Below, one piece after another: positions 34,992 to 43,980 of a stretch of DNA of 64,000 nucleotides; within the stretch, counting starts at the first letter, position 1, and the number at the start of each line of letters is the position of its first letter. The notes beneath the pieces were generated by a model. It was given only the letters and a program-made list of their open reading frames with translations, was not told where the DNA came from and ran no database searches. The position numbers and the translations under genes are program-made. The DNA is from Hyphomicrobiales bacterium (GTDB lineage Bacteria > Pseudomonadota > Alphaproteobacteria > Rhizobiales > Rhizobiaceae): positions 581,558 through 645,557 of the forward strand of contig UICE01000003.1 of NCBI GenBank assembly GCA_900471815.1, in the 5' to 3' direction.

Positions 34992-35732
34992 TTAATCGCG
35001 CGATTTGATTTCAAAGGGCGGCAGGCTCTGGAACGCAAGTTTCAAAGCCTGCGACCAGCCTTCCGAGACGATCTCGTAATAGGGATCATTGCGCTCGATA
35101 CGCTTCTCAAACCCGAGACGGAAACTGTCTGATTCGTAAAATTGCAGATCGAGCGGCAGTCCAACCGACAGATTCGATTTCAACGTAGAATCAAATGAAA
35201 CCAGCAATAGCTTTGTCGCTTCCTCGAAAGTCATCGCGGGATCGTAAGACCGCACGATGATCGGCTTACCATATTTATGTTCGCCAATTTGGAAGAAGGG
35301 CGTGTCCTGCGTCGATTCAATAAAGTTTCCCTCAGGATAAATAAGGAAAAGCCGAGGGTCGCCGCCCTTTATCTGACCACCAAGAATAATCGAAGCTCCG
35401 AAGGAATCGGCCCGCTGACCGCCACTATCCACTTGGTGGATCACATCGCGAATCGTGTCTCCGACCAGCCTTGCTGTCTGAAACATCGAAGGCATCTCGT
35501 AAATTGAAGGCGAGCGTTCAGAGGGCGTTTTCGTCCGCTCGTTGAGAATGCTGATAACGGCCTGCGTGGTTGCTAGATTGCCGGCCGATAAAAGGGTAAT
35601 CACCCGGTCGCCCGTTTTGGCCCAAGTGTACATTTTCTTGAATGTCGAAATGTTGTCGACGCCCGCATTGGTTCTTGTGTCAGACATAAACACAAGCCCA
35701 CGGTCCAGTTTGAGCCCGACGCAATAAGTCAT
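34992..35732 (-). CDS. Anbu, ancestral beta-subunit proteasome-like protein
   Basis: 246 residues. After Met removal the chain starts with Thr (MTYCVGLKLDRGLVFMSDTR), as required for an N-terminal nucleophile hydrolase of the proteasome beta type; VFMSDTRTNAG is the lysine/aspartate region of the fold. An alternative start at 35744 would bury the Thr and is rejected. Last gene of the ATP-grasp - alpha-E - transglutaminase - Anbu cluster, 30 bases after the transglutaminase gene. Anbu forms open-ring or helical assemblies in other bacteria; the substrate is unknown. Confidence 0.92.
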   Translation of the reverse strand: MTYCVGLKLDRGLVFMSDTRTNAGVDNISTFKKMYTWAKTGDRVITLLSAGNLATTQAVISILNERTKTPSERSPSIYEMPSMFQTARLVGDTIRDVIHQVDSGGQRADSFGASIILGGQIKGGDPRLFLIYPEGNFIESTQDTPFFQIGEHKYGKPIIVRSYDPAMTFEEATKLLLVSFDSTLKSNLSVGLPLDLQFYESDSFRLGFEKRIERNDPYYEIVSEGWSQALKLAFQSLPPFEIKSRD

Positions 35733-35762
35733 AGCGAATCCCAAGTTCGAAATATAAAGCGA

Positions 35763-36560
35763 TTACTGCTCTACATTGACCTCGACGGCAAGTGATTCAA
35801 TTGATGGTCCAAAGCGTATTCCGGAAACAGGCGCTGCTTCCCGATAATCTAGCCCGCAGGCGATGCGGACATAGGTCTCGTTCGGACAAAGGTCGTTAGC
35901 GGCGTCGAAGCCTACCCATCCCAGCCCATCTATATGTGCTTCCGCCCAAGCATGGCTGGCGGTCTGTTCAATCGTATTGTTCATCATAAGATAGCCGGAG
36001 ACATAGCGGGCAGGTATACCCAAAAGTCTGGCAGCTGACAAAAATACATGGGTATGATCCTGGCAGACCCCGGTCCCAAGTCGAAGCGCCTCTTCGGCGG
36101 TTGTGTTGATGGTGGTTGAGTTGGGCGTATAAACCAGCTTGCGGTTCAACGCTCCCATCAACTCATGCAATATTTCCAGCCTGTCCGATTTTGCCGGCAA
36201 TCCTGCTGCCAGATCCTTGATCGCCTCACCAGCCGCCGTCAGTTCGGTTTCGCGCTCATAGAGCCAGGTCGGCATGAAATTATAGACCTTGCCGAGAACG
36301 CCGCTCCTGTCTTCTGTTTCAACATGTCCTGCGGCGCGGATCACGAGTTCTTCTGTTCCCCGGTCAACACTGATCAACATGGTCCGGTTGCCATAGCCGT
36401 CGCGGTAATTTGCTTCCTGGGTTGCGCCGTCCACGGTTACTGTCCAGTCGATGACTTTCTGACCCGGAGAGCTTTGCGGATGAAGGCGCAACCGCTGAAT
36501 GGCATAGTGAACGGGCGCATCGTAGCGGTAGTGGGAATTATGCTGGATGTTCAGAAGCAT
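35763..36560 (-). CDS. Transglutaminase-like protein of the Anbu cluster
   Basis: 265 residues. N-terminal beta domain (HYRYDAPVHYAIQRLRLHPQS) and a transglutaminase-like core with LGTGVCQDHTHVFLSAARLLG, which holds the catalytic Cys, SHAWAEAHIDGLGWVGFDA with the His, and NDLCPNETYVRIACGLDYRE with the Asp region. Probably a cysteine protease or amide ligase rather than a crosslinker. ATG 36560 is taken; a TTG at 36569 would overlap the alpha-E stop. Confidence 0.92.
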   Translation of the reverse strand: MLLNIQHNSHYRYDAPVHYAIQRLRLHPQSSPGQKVIDWTVTVDGATQEANYRDGYGNRTMLISVDRGTEELVIRAAGHVETEDRSGVLGKVYNFMPTWLYERETELTAAGEAIKDLAAGLPAKSDRLEILHELMGALNRKLVYTPNSTTINTTAEEALRLGTGVCQDHTHVFLSAARLLGIPARYVSGYLMMNNTIEQTASHAWAEAHIDGLGWVGFDAANDLCPNETYVRIACGLDYREAAPVSGIRFGPSIESLAVEVNVEQ

Positions 36561-36565
36561 GGGTT

Positions 36566-37507
36566 TCAATCAAAATTGTAGGCTTTGGCAATTTTACTGC
36601 TCAAGCCAGTTGTTTGATAGATGAGATCGCTCAGGAATTCATGCAATCCATTGTCGAAGATCGTGCGGATATCATTGTTCTCAAGGCGCGTCATGATGCC
36701 CTCTGCCATATCGTGGCATTCGTGCCGGGCACCGTAATCAATCGCCAGATGTTTAAGATTGTCGACTATATTGGAATAGCAGAAATTCAGCGAACGGGGC
36801 ATTCGTGAATTAAGGATCAGATAATCAGCAATATTCACAGGGCTATATTCGATATCATAGACCCAGCGATAGGAGCGATGGGCGGAAACCGACCGCAAAA
36901 TGGACTCCCACTGAAAATTGTCCAGCGTTGTACCGACATAGGAAATCGATGGCAGAAGCACATAATATTTTACGTCGAGAATTCGCGCTGTATTGTCGGC
37001 CCGCTCAATAAAGGTGCCGATCCGAGCGAAATTGAAAATCTCGTTGCGCAGCATCGTGCCATGAAAAGCGCCGCGAATGATTGCTGTTTCACGTTTGATC
37101 TGGTCGAGAACGCGTGGCAAGTCTGTTTCGGGAACTGCTAAGGCCAAGGTCGACTTCAACACCATCCAGGTTTCATTGACGCTTTCCCAGGCTTCGCGGG
37201 TCAAAGCGGTACGCACCATGCGCGCATTTGAGCGGGCTGTTTCGACGCAGGACATGACACTTGAGGGATTGCTCGGATCACGCAGGAGAAAATCCGAAAC
37301 GAGGCTGGCGTTATATTCCTTGTACTTGTTGTCGTAACCGATCTTCACACCGGCGCTCATCAATACGGATGACCATTCTTCGGGTGCATCGGATGTTTTG
37401 GTCAGCGCCATGCGCAACCCGGCATCGATCAACCGAGCCATGTTTTCTGCCCGCTCTATATAGCGAAACATCCAGTAAAGACCGTTTGCGGTGCGCCCAA
37501 GTAGCAT
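36566..37507 (-). CDS. Alpha-E (DUF403) protein of the Anbu cluster
   Basis: 313-residue all-helical protein beginning MLLGRTANGLYWMFRYIERAEN, the alpha-E family signature. It is always found with the circularly permuted ATP-grasp and transglutaminase in related genomes and is thought to take part in making a peptide-like tag or product. GGGA precedes the ATG. It follows the ATP-grasp gene by 81 bases. Confidence 0.93.
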   Translation of the reverse strand: MLLGRTANGLYWMFRYIERAENMARLIDAGLRMALTKTSDAPEEWSSVLMSAGVKIGYDNKYKEYNASLVSDFLLRDPSNPSSVMSCVETARSNARMVRTALTREAWESVNETWMVLKSTLALAVPETDLPRVLDQIKRETAIIRGAFHGTMLRNEIFNFARIGTFIERADNTARILDVKYYVLLPSISYVGTTLDNFQWESILRSVSAHRSYRWVYDIEYSPVNIADYLILNSRMPRSLNFCYSNIVDNLKHLAIDYGARHECHDMAEGIMTRLENNDIRTIFDNGLHEFLSDLIYQTTGLSSKIAKAYNFD

Positions 37508-37588
37508 TTTCTAATAAAATCCCTCTTTTATTCATCGGGGGCCTTATGGATGACCCTTATTTCCGCAATTATCGGCAGTCGATTGAAC

Positions 37589-39001
37589 CTAATCGTCCAA
37601 CACCCATGTGTCCTTTGTGCCGCCTCCCTGACTTGAGTTGACCACCAGCGAGCCTTCCTTCAACGCCACGCGTGTCAACCCACCGGGTGTGATGCGGATA
37701 CGGTCCGAAACGAGCACGAAAGGCCGCAAATCCACGTGGCGTGGCGCGAGACCTTTTTCCGTCATGATCGGTGTGGTCGATAGCGCCAATGTTGGCTGGG
37801 CGATGTAATTTTTGGGGTTGGCCTTCAATTTGAGTGCAAAATCCTCGCACTCTTTTTTGGAGGCAGCCGGTCCGACCAGCATTCCATAGCCGCCGGAACC
37901 ATGCACTTCCTTGACCACAAGTTCGCTGAGATTTTCGAGGACATATTTCAGCGTGTCCGGTTCGGAACAACGATGGGTCGGGACGTTTTCCAGTATTGCC
38001 TTTCGCCCGGTGTAGAATTCGACGATTTCCGGCATGTAGGAATAAAGCGCCTTGTCGTCAGCAATCCCGGTTCCCGGCGCATTGGCTATGGTGATGTTGC
38101 CTGACCGATACACATCCATGATACCGGCAACGCCAAGCGCCGAGTCGCGGCGGAAGGTGAGGGGGTCGAGATAGGAATCATCCACGCGGCGATACAATAC
38201 GTCGATGGCGCGGTTGCCTTCGGTCGTGCGCATGACGACCTTGCCATTTTCGACCTTCAGGTCGCCGCCCTCGACTAGTTCCACACCCATCTGATCGGCC
38301 AGGAACGCGTGTTCGAAATAGGCGGAATTATAGATGCCGGGTGTCAGAACCGCGATTGTCGGTGTGCCGTTGCATCCGGGCGGTGCCACAGCCGCCAGGG
38401 ACTGCCGCAGCATTTTCGGATAGGTCTCTACCGGACGAACCTTGATCTGCTGAAACAGTTCCGGAAAGAGCTGCATCATTGTTTCGCGATTTTCCAGCAT
38501 GTATGACACGCCGGAAGGGGTTCGCGCGTTGTCTTCAAGCACATAGAACTGGTTTTCGGCCGTGCGGACGATATCGACGCCAATAATATGGGTATAGACA
38601 TTGCCCGGCGGGCGGAATCCGACCATTTCCGGCAGATAAGCATCATTATGTGTAAACAATTCGCGGGGTATGCGCCCGGCGCGGATGATTTCCTGACGGT
38701 GATAAATGTCATCAAGAAAGGCGTTAAGAGCCATCACGCGCTGTTCGATACCTTGGGAAAGGCGTCGCCATTCATTGCCTGTTATAATGCGCGGGATAAT
38801 GTCGAAAGGAATAAGCCGCTCGGCAGCCTCTTCGTCGCCATAGACGGCGAAAGTAATACCGGTTTTACGAAAAACATTCTCAGCGTCGAGTGCTTTTTGC
38901 GCCAGTCGGCCTGGATTTTGCGTATCGAGCCAGCTTTTCAGCTGGTCATATGGCGGACGGACCTCGTCGCCGGTCTTGATCATCTCGTCAAATGGCTTCA
39001 C
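37589..39001 (-). CDS. Circularly permuted ATP-grasp protein of the Anbu cluster
   Basis: 470 residues of the DUF404/DUF407 family: FDIIPRIITGNEWRRLSQGIEQR, the HNDAYLPEMVGF segment, FYVLEDNARTPSGVSYMLENR (ATP-grasp metal site region) and the C-terminal VVKEVHGSGGYGMLVGPAAS. An ATP-dependent ligase activity forming an amide bond is expected from the fold. The start is GTG 39001 with GGGGAT before it. First gene of the four-gene cluster; the 230 bases upstream hold no other gene. Confidence 0.93.
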   Translation of the reverse strand: MKPFDEMIKTGDEVRPPYDQLKSWLDTQNPGRLAQKALDAENVFRKTGITFAVYGDEEAAERLIPFDIIPRIITGNEWRRLSQGIEQRVMALNAFLDDIYHRQEIIRAGRIPRELFTHNDAYLPEMVGFRPPGNVYTHIIGVDIVRTAENQFYVLEDNARTPSGVSYMLENRETMMQLFPELFQQIKVRPVETYPKMLRQSLAAVAPPGCNGTPTIAVLTPGIYNSAYFEHAFLADQMGVELVEGGDLKVENGKVVMRTTEGNRAIDVLYRRVDDSYLDPLTFRRDSALGVAGIMDVYRSGNITIANAPGTGIADDKALYSYMPEIVEFYTGRKAILENVPTHRCSEPDTLKYVLENLSELVVKEVHGSGGYGMLVGPAASKKECEDFALKLKANPKNYIAQPTLALSTTPIMTEKGLAPRHVDLRPFVLVSDRIRITPGGLTRVALKEGSLVVNSSQGGGTKDTWVLDD

Positions 39002-39187
39002 TCAAATCCCCTTTTATACAACTGACATTCAAGCGCGTTCGGGGAAAAATGCAAGCACATTCCTCCGTTAACATCCGCCACGGATAAGAGGGGCTAAAAA
39101 CTAGGCAGCTATGATATCTTATGGGCAAGAGCAAAAAGCCTTCGTCTAATATGAAGGCATTTCATTGATGTCGGCTAACTAGAAATG

Positions 39188-39210
39188 GGCCCGGCTGTGA
39201 TAGCCGGGCC
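39188..39210 (-). terminator. Terminator-like hairpin after BA14K gene
   Basis: GGCCCGGCT (39188-39196) pairs with AGCCGGGCC (39202-39210) around GTGAT. It lies 21 bases beyond the stop of the minus-strand BA14K gene. Downstream on that strand the sequence is CATTTCT, so the T run is weak. Confidence 0.65.
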
Positions 39211-39231
39211 AAAGAATCGAGTCACACCACC

Positions 39232-39741
39232 TTAATAGGGTGAGTTGCACTGGCGGCGCGGACCGTAATTGGGCTGATATGTGTTGTCCGACGCACGATA
39301 TGAACGATATCGGTCATAGCACCATTGAGTATGCGAACGGACGCCACGATATGCCGGGCGATTAACAGTGCTGCCAACAATCACGCCCGTGCCAAAGGCG
39401 GCCAGCGGGAACCATGCGCCGTCATAATAACGATATCCCGGACGATGATGACGCCAACCGCGATGGCCGCGCCAATATCTGTCGCCTCTCCAGCCGCGAT
39501 CTCCTCGCCAGCCACGATCGCCGCGCCAATGCCTGTCGCCGCGCCAGCGATCACCACGGCTCATATATTGTTGATGCTTGTTGTAAAAAATGGTTCTGCG
39601 ATCACGCACGGTTTGCACATTCGCATTGCTGGTTTCGATAGCGACAGGCGCAAGCGGTGCGGAAATTGCCGGAACGGCACCCGCCGATAGCATACCGACA
39701 GACATGGCCATTGCTGTCAGAATTGAAGTGAGCTTTTTCAT
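39232..39741 (-). CDS. BA14K family protein with Trp/Arg/Gly/Asp repeats
   Basis: 169 residues. Signal peptide ([18 protein letters not shown], likely cut after AISA), then a segment of tandem WRGDRx hexamers (residues 62-97), a short hydrophobic helix ([11 protein letters not shown]) and the C-terminal BA14K motif [21 protein letters not shown] with a GPRRQC end. BA14K proteins of Brucella are immunoreactive with lectin-like activity, and an effect on smooth LPS is reported. GGAGGA precedes ATG 39741. The repeat number is likely to vary between strains. Confidence 0.9.
   Translation of the reverse strand: MKKLTSILTAMAMSVGMLSAGAVPAISAPLAPVAIETSNANVQTVRDRRTIFYNKHQQYMSRGDRWRGDRHWRGDRGWRGDRGWRGDRYWRGHRGWRHHRPGYRYYDGAWFPLAAFGTGVIVGSTVNRPAYRGVRSHTQWCYDRYRSYRASDNTYQPNYGPRRQCNSPY
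39451..39558 (-). repeat. Tandem hexapeptide-coding repeat in the BA14K gene
   Basis: About six 18-base units coding for WRGDRx (x is H, G, G, Y), with the flanking units degenerate (RGDR at one end, WRGHRGW at the other). Synonymous codons differ between units, so the array is not a recent perfect duplication. Confidence 0.8.
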
Positions 39742-39856
39742 CGTTCCTCCAGAGTTTCCCGAAGTATCAAACACTTCGTTCTAATGACGAACCAATTTTG
39801 TCGGCATCATTCTACAACAGAAACGCGCATCGCGATGCTTTGTTCCTTCCTCTGGC

Positions 39857-40540
39857 CTATGCGTTCACGGCAGCAATCAAATTCCCGGTCATCTCGACGC
39901 TCAACTCGCGATAATGTGAAATGACGCGGCTGGGATCGTAAGTCGCAACCGGCATATCGGAATAGCCGAAATCAACTGCGATCACCGGAATTCCGGCTGC
40001 TTTGGCTGTGTTGATGTCCGTATGACTGTCGCCCACCATCACGGCTCTGTCGACGTCTCCGCCTGCCAGCCGGATTGTCTCAATGAGATGCCGTGGATCG
40101 GGTTTTCTGAAGGCAAACGTATCACCACCGGTAATGGCGGCGAAACGGGATGTCTCTCCAAGGTGGCCCAGCAGCGATACGGCCAAACCTTCAAACTTAT
40201 TCGTGCAGATAGCAAGGAGGTAACCGGCATTGGCAAGCTCGTCCATTGCCTGTGCAACGCCTTCATAAAGCGCGGAGTGTCCTGGCATATTTGCACTATA
40301 ATGCTCGATAAAAAGACCGAGAAGCCAGTCGAGTTGTTCCGGGCTCAAGAGTTTTTGCTGTGCCTCAAAAGCACGCTCGATCATGACGCGGCCGCCTTGA
40401 CCGACATAGCGACGCAGCGCCACCGGGTCGACTTTTTGCATTCCTGCTGCATTCAGACAATGATTGAGACTGTCGAGAAGATCAGGAGCTGTATCTACCA
40501 GCGTTCCATCAAGGTCGAATACTATAATGGGTTGAGACAT
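39857..40540 (-). CDS. gph: Phosphoglycolate phosphatase (HAD superfamily)
   Basis: 227 residues. HAD motif [16 protein letters not shown] at residues 8-22, motif [10 protein letters not shown], motif [16 protein letters not shown] and [16 protein letters not shown]. Removes phosphate from 2-phosphoglycolate formed during DNA repair, the usual role of Gph; other small phosphoesters are possible. AGGA precedes the ATG. Divergent from rpiA across a 183-base region. Confidence 0.9.
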   Translation of the reverse strand: MSQPIIVFDLDGTLVDTAPDLLDSLNHCLNAAGMQKVDPVALRRYVGQGGRVMIERAFEAQQKLLSPEQLDWLLGLFIEHYSANMPGHSALYEGVAQAMDELANAGYLLAICTNKFEGLAVSLLGHLGETSRFAAITGGDTFAFRKPDPRHLIETIRLAGGDVDRAVMVGDSHTDINTAKAAGIPVIAVDFGYSDMPVATYDPSRVISHYRELSVEMTGNLIAAVNA

Positions 40541-40723
40541 CTTATTCCTGCAATCGCTTTGTGGGTGTCAAACCGGCCAAAATCAAAAGGCCAGCGGTCT
40601 GATTCAAACATTCGCATCCCTTTTCGATCACCACTGGTCTTGACCCTTTTGACTGACGTGTTAGGGAGCCCAATGTCAATGCAAAAAGATGGCATGTCAA
40701 AGCTGCAAGAGGACGCATCACCC

Positions 40724-41443
40724 ATGGATCCGAGAACACTGAAGATCGAAGCTGCCGCTGCGGCATTGACCTACGTCGAGGATGGCATGCGTCTTGGTAT
40801 TGGCACGGGATCGACGGCAGAAGAGTTTGTTCGCCTTTTGGCAAAAAAAGTCGAGGAGGGAATATCTGTCATTGGCGTGCCCACCTCGGAACGGACAGCA
40901 GCGCTTTGCCGCGAGCTTTCTGTGCCCTTGTCAACGCTTGAAGAAACGCCGCAGCTTGACCTTACCATTGATGGTGCCGACGAGATTGATGCACAGCTCA
41001 GCCTTATCAAAGGTGGCGGAGGGGCGCTGCTGCGTGAAAAGATCGTTGCCGCAGCTTCAAGCCGGATGATCGTAATTGCCGATGCTTCAAAGTTCGTCGA
41101 TGTGCTCGGCGCTTTTCCGCTGCCCATCGAAATCAATCGCTTCGGACTGGCCGCGACAAAGCTGGCGATCGAGCGGGCGGCTGCGGGGTTGGGTCTGTCG
41201 GGCACCCTTACATTAAGGGTGACGGGAGGCGATGCATTTGTTACAGAGCCATTTGTAACGGACGGTGGACATTTGATCCTGGATGCATCTTTTGGCCGCA
41301 TTCCGGATACAAGAGCGTTGTCCAATGCTTTGCATGCCATTCCCGGCGTGGTGGAGCATGGATTGTTTCTGAATCTGGCGCATACAGCCATATTGGCCGG
41401 TGCTGACGGTATTCAAACATTGCAGCGTGCCCCATCTGCCTAG
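40724..41443 (+). CDS. rpiA: Ribose-5-phosphate isomerase A
   Basis: Interconverts ribose 5-phosphate and ribulose 5-phosphate. 239 residues with [24 protein letters not shown] and [12 protein letters not shown], holding the catalytic Asp, Glu and Lys of Rpi[12 protein letters not shown] follows. ATG 40724 ([11 protein letters not shown]) fits relatives and has AGAGGA ten bases upstream. Starts at 40694 and 40673 (AGGGAG four bases upstream) would add 10 or 17 residues and cannot be excluded. The open frame far upstream lies inside gph on the other strand and is not coding. Confidence 0.92.
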   Translation: MDPRTLKIEAAAAALTYVEDGMRLGIGTGSTAEEFVRLLAKKVEEGISVIGVPTSERTAALCRELSVPLSTLEETPQLDLTIDGADEIDAQLSLIKGGGGALLREKIVAAASSRMIVIADASKFVDVLGAFPLPIEINRFGLAATKLAIERAAAGLGLSGTLTLRVTGGDAFVTEPFVTDGGHLILDASFGRIPDTRALSNALHAIPGVVEHGLFLNLAHTAILAGADGIQTLQRAPSA

Positions 41444-41535
41444 GCGCGCAGTAATATTAGAATTGGTTGTTTCATCTGCAAGCTTGGAGATGTTTCGGGT
41501 GAGACGCGTACAACGAAAAACGGAGCGATAAATTC

Positions 41536-42081
41536 ATGAACCGAGCAACTGGCTTTCGCCGCTTGATTGCACCCTTGTCCATCGCAATCATGCTGGGCGG
41601 TGTTTATTCTGCACAAGCGCAGGAGATCACTCCATCACATCTGGCTGCTGCACGCGCCGCTGTTACGGCTATCAAGACCACCGATCAATTCGATACAATT
41701 TTGCCAATGGTTGCCCAGCAGCTGAAGTCGGAGCTGATCCAGAAAGACCCGAACCTGGAATCGATCATCAGCACCACTGTCGATGAACAGGCTTTGGTTT
41801 TGGCTTCGCGTCGCGGTGATCTCGAAAACGAAGCAGCCCGTGCATATGCTGTTTCTTTCACTGAAGAAGACCTGAATGCCATCACTGGTTTTTACAATTC
41901 TCCAGCTGGAAAAAAGCTCCTTTCGGAAGGCCCGATTGTTACGCGTGAAGTTCTGAAGGCCGCCGGCATCTGGCAGCGCGGTATAGCCCGCGATCTGGCT
42001 CAGGCTGTTGCCGAAAAGGTTGTTGCAGCAGCGGCGGCAACATCGCCTGCTCCCGCAGCACCGGAAGCCCCCAAGCCGTGA
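41536..42081 (+). CDS. DUF2059 secreted protein
   Basis: 181 residues with a signal peptide (cut after AQA near residue 29). Helical DUF2059 domain ends in FTEEDLNAITGFYNSPAGKKLLSEGP, the family hallmark, and an Ala/Pro-rich tail. Probably periplasmic. Function unknown. A strong terminator follows 24 bases after the stop. Confidence 0.88.
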   Translation: MNRATGFRRLIAPLSIAIMLGGVYSAQAQEITPSHLAAARAAVTAIKTTDQFDTILPMVAQQLKSELIQKDPNLESIISTTVDEQALVLASRRGDLENEAARAYAVSFTEEDLNAITGFYNSPAGKKLLSEGPIVTREVLKAAGIWQRGIARDLAQAVAEKVVAAAAATSPAPAAPEAPKP

Positions 42082-42105
42082 GCTAACTCTACGGTAACTT
42101 GATTT

Positions 42106-42137
42106 CAAAGCCCGGTTCAAGCCGGGCTTTGTGCTTT
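42106..42137 (+). terminator. Rho-independent terminator after DUF2059 gene
   Basis: CAAAGCCCGG (42106-42115) pairs with CCGGGCTTTG (42122-42131) around TTCAAG, followed by TGCTTTT. Confidence 0.85.
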
Positions 42138-42195
42138 TAAATCGTTTGGATAAGTCCCATATAGTTGCTCAGGCAAAGATTCGGAGTGCTCCCCC

Positions 42196-43587
42196 ATGAC
42201 ATCATATGACTACGACCTTTTTGTTATCGGGGGAGGGTCCGGGGGTGTTCGCGCTGGCAGGCTTGCGGGCGCAATGGGCAAAAAGGTCGGCCTTGCCGAA
42301 GAGTTTCGCATGGGCGGAACTTGTGTCATACGCGGCTGCGTTCCCAAAAAACTGTTTGTTTATGCCTCGCAGTTTCCAGAGCATTTTGAAGCAGCCGCTG
42401 GTTATGGCTGGACGGTTGGACCTGTCAGCTTTGACTGGGCCACGCTGGTTGCCAACAAGGATCGTGAGATTGCGCGGCTGGAAGGGCTGTATCGCAAGGG
42501 GCTGGATAATTCGCATGTCGAGATATTTGACAGCCGAGCAGTGCTGATCGACGCTCACACAATTGAAATCCTCAAAACCGGTAAGCGCATTACGGCTGAT
42601 CAGATATTGATCGCTGTTGGTGGGCACCCAAACCCGCATGCCGCATTGCCGGGCTACGAGTTTTGCATAAGCTCCAACGAGGCATTTCATCTGGAACAGC
42701 TGCCGAAGGCCATTATAATCGCCGGTGGGGGTTATATAGCTGTCGAGTTTGCAAATATCTTCCACGGCCTGGGTGTCGACGTCACCCTTGTCTATCGTGG
42801 CAAGGAGATACTTTCGCGGTTCGACCATGATCTGCGGCATCTTTTGCACGAGGCGATGGAAGCCAAAGGCATAAAAATCCGCTGTGGCGAAATATTGAAA
42901 GAGGTCAAGCGTAATACTGACGGTCGCCTCGACGTGCATTTATCGTCAGATGACGAACTTGTTGCAGATCAGGTCATGTTGGCAATTGGGCGTGTGCCGA
43001 ACACAAAAAAGCTCGGTCTGGAGCAGGTCGGCGTCGAAGTTGATGAGATTGGCGCCATTAAGGTTGACGACTATTCACGCACGACTGTGGGAAATATCTG
43101 GGCGGTTGGCGATGTAACAAATCGCGTACAGCTAACCCCGGTGGCCATTCATGAAGCTATGTGTTTTCTTGAAACGGTATTCAAGGATAATCCCACCAAG
43201 CCTGACCACAATGATATCGCGACGGCGGTGTTTTCGCAGCCCGAGATCGGTACGGTGGGTCTCTCGGAAGAGGAAGCCGCCAAGAAGTTCGACGAGGTTG
43301 AAGTCTACAGGGCCTTGTTCCGCCCGATGCGCAATACGCTCTCCGGGTCAACAGAAAGGATGCTGACCAAGCTCATTGTCGATGCGGCGAGCCGCAAAGT
43401 GGTGGGTGCCCATATCCTTGGGCCGGATGCTGGCGAAATGGCGCAGCTTTTGGGCATTCCGATCAAAGCGGGCTGCACCAAAGACGATTTTGACCGGACA
43501 ATGGCGGTTCACCCGACCGCTTCGGAGGAGCTTGTTACAATGTACAAGCCTAGCTATCGCCTTATCAAAGGCGAACGCGTCGACTGA
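42196..43587 (+). CDS. gor: Glutathione-disulfide reductase
   Basis: 463-residue FAD enzyme reducing oxidised glutathione with NADPH. N-terminal VIGGGSGG binds FAD, GGTCVIRGCVPKKL gives redox cysteines 43 and 48, GGGYIAVEFA with a later R is the NADP site, and MAVHPTASEELVTM near the C-terminus has the catalytic His-Glu pair. GCVPKK and HPTASEE are the forms typical of glutathione rather than dihydrolipoamide enzymes. No strong ribosome site precedes the ATG. Confidence 0.94.
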   Translation: MTSYDYDLFVIGGGSGGVRAGRLAGAMGKKVGLAEEFRMGGTCVIRGCVPKKLFVYASQFPEHFEAAAGYGWTVGPVSFDWATLVANKDREIARLEGLYRKGLDNSHVEIFDSRAVLIDAHTIEILKTGKRITADQILIAVGGHPNPHAALPGYEFCISSNEAFHLEQLPKAIIIAGGGYIAVEFANIFHGLGVDVTLVYRGKEILSRFDHDLRHLLHEAMEAKGIKIRCGEILKEVKRNTDGRLDVHLSSDDELVADQVMLAIGRVPNTKKLGLEQVGVEVDEIGAIKVDDYSRTTVGNIWAVGDVTNRVQLTPVAIHEAMCFLETVFKDNPTKPDHNDIATAVFSQPEIGTVGLSEEEAAKKFDEVEVYRALFRPMRNTLSGSTERMLTKLIVDAASRKVVGAHILGPDAGEMAQLLGIPIKAGCTKDDFDRTMAVHPTASEELVTMYKPSYRLIKGERVD

Positions 43588-43599
43588 ATTTGATGGAAA

Positions 43600-43896
43600 T
43601 TAGACTTTTGCTTGCCGGAGCACTTCGTTAATCCTGGACTGCCAGCCCTTGCCCGTCGCTTTGAACTTGGCAATCACGTCAGGATCGAGGCGTATCGTTA
43701 CCGGCTGTTTGGTCGTGGCAGAAAGCGGGCGGCCACGTTTGGCGATTTCCTCATCGATTTTTTTCGCCAGTTCGGGGAAGACTTCGCGAAATGGGCGCGC
43801 ATTCTTCAGTTCTTCCTCCGTCCACTCAGGATTATCTGGATCATTTGCAATGCCAGCCTGAATTTTTGCCTCTTCCTCGTCGCTAAGGGGGCTCAC
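43600..43896 (-). CDS. Orphan BrnA-family antitoxin
   Basis: 98 residues. N-terminal PLSDEEEAKIQAGIANDPDNPEW and the C-terminal ribbon-helix-helix-like VTIRLDPDVIAKFKATGKGWQSRIN are typical of BrnA, the DNA-binding antitoxin of the BrnTA module. BrnA normally follows brnT in one operon; here only 84 bases separate the start from the next gene and none codes for BrnT. The likely start is GTG 43896, with AGG three bases before it; the frame has no ATG, so the 5' end may have been lost with the toxin. Confidence 0.8.
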   Translation of the reverse strand: MSPLSDEEEAKIQAGIANDPDNPEWTEEELKNARPFREVFPELAKKIDEEIAKRGRPLSATTKQPVTIRLDPDVIAKFKATGKGWQSRINEVLRQAKV

Positions 43897-43980
43897 ACGC
43901 CTACGTACAATAAATAAGAGAAATCAAAATAAGAAACGACAATAGGGAATATTGTCTCCGTTTAAAGCACGACCTTGGTC

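Noticed and set aside
40022-40723. Upstream extension of the rpiA frame for 234 codons
   Set aside because: It lies opposite gph, shows no likeness to RpiA, and clear starts with ribosome sites occur at 40673-40724.
43612-43917. A 101-codon plus-strand frame that could be a BrnT-like toxin
   Set aside because: It is antisense to brnA and lacks BrnT features; Phe/Arg-rich shadow frame.
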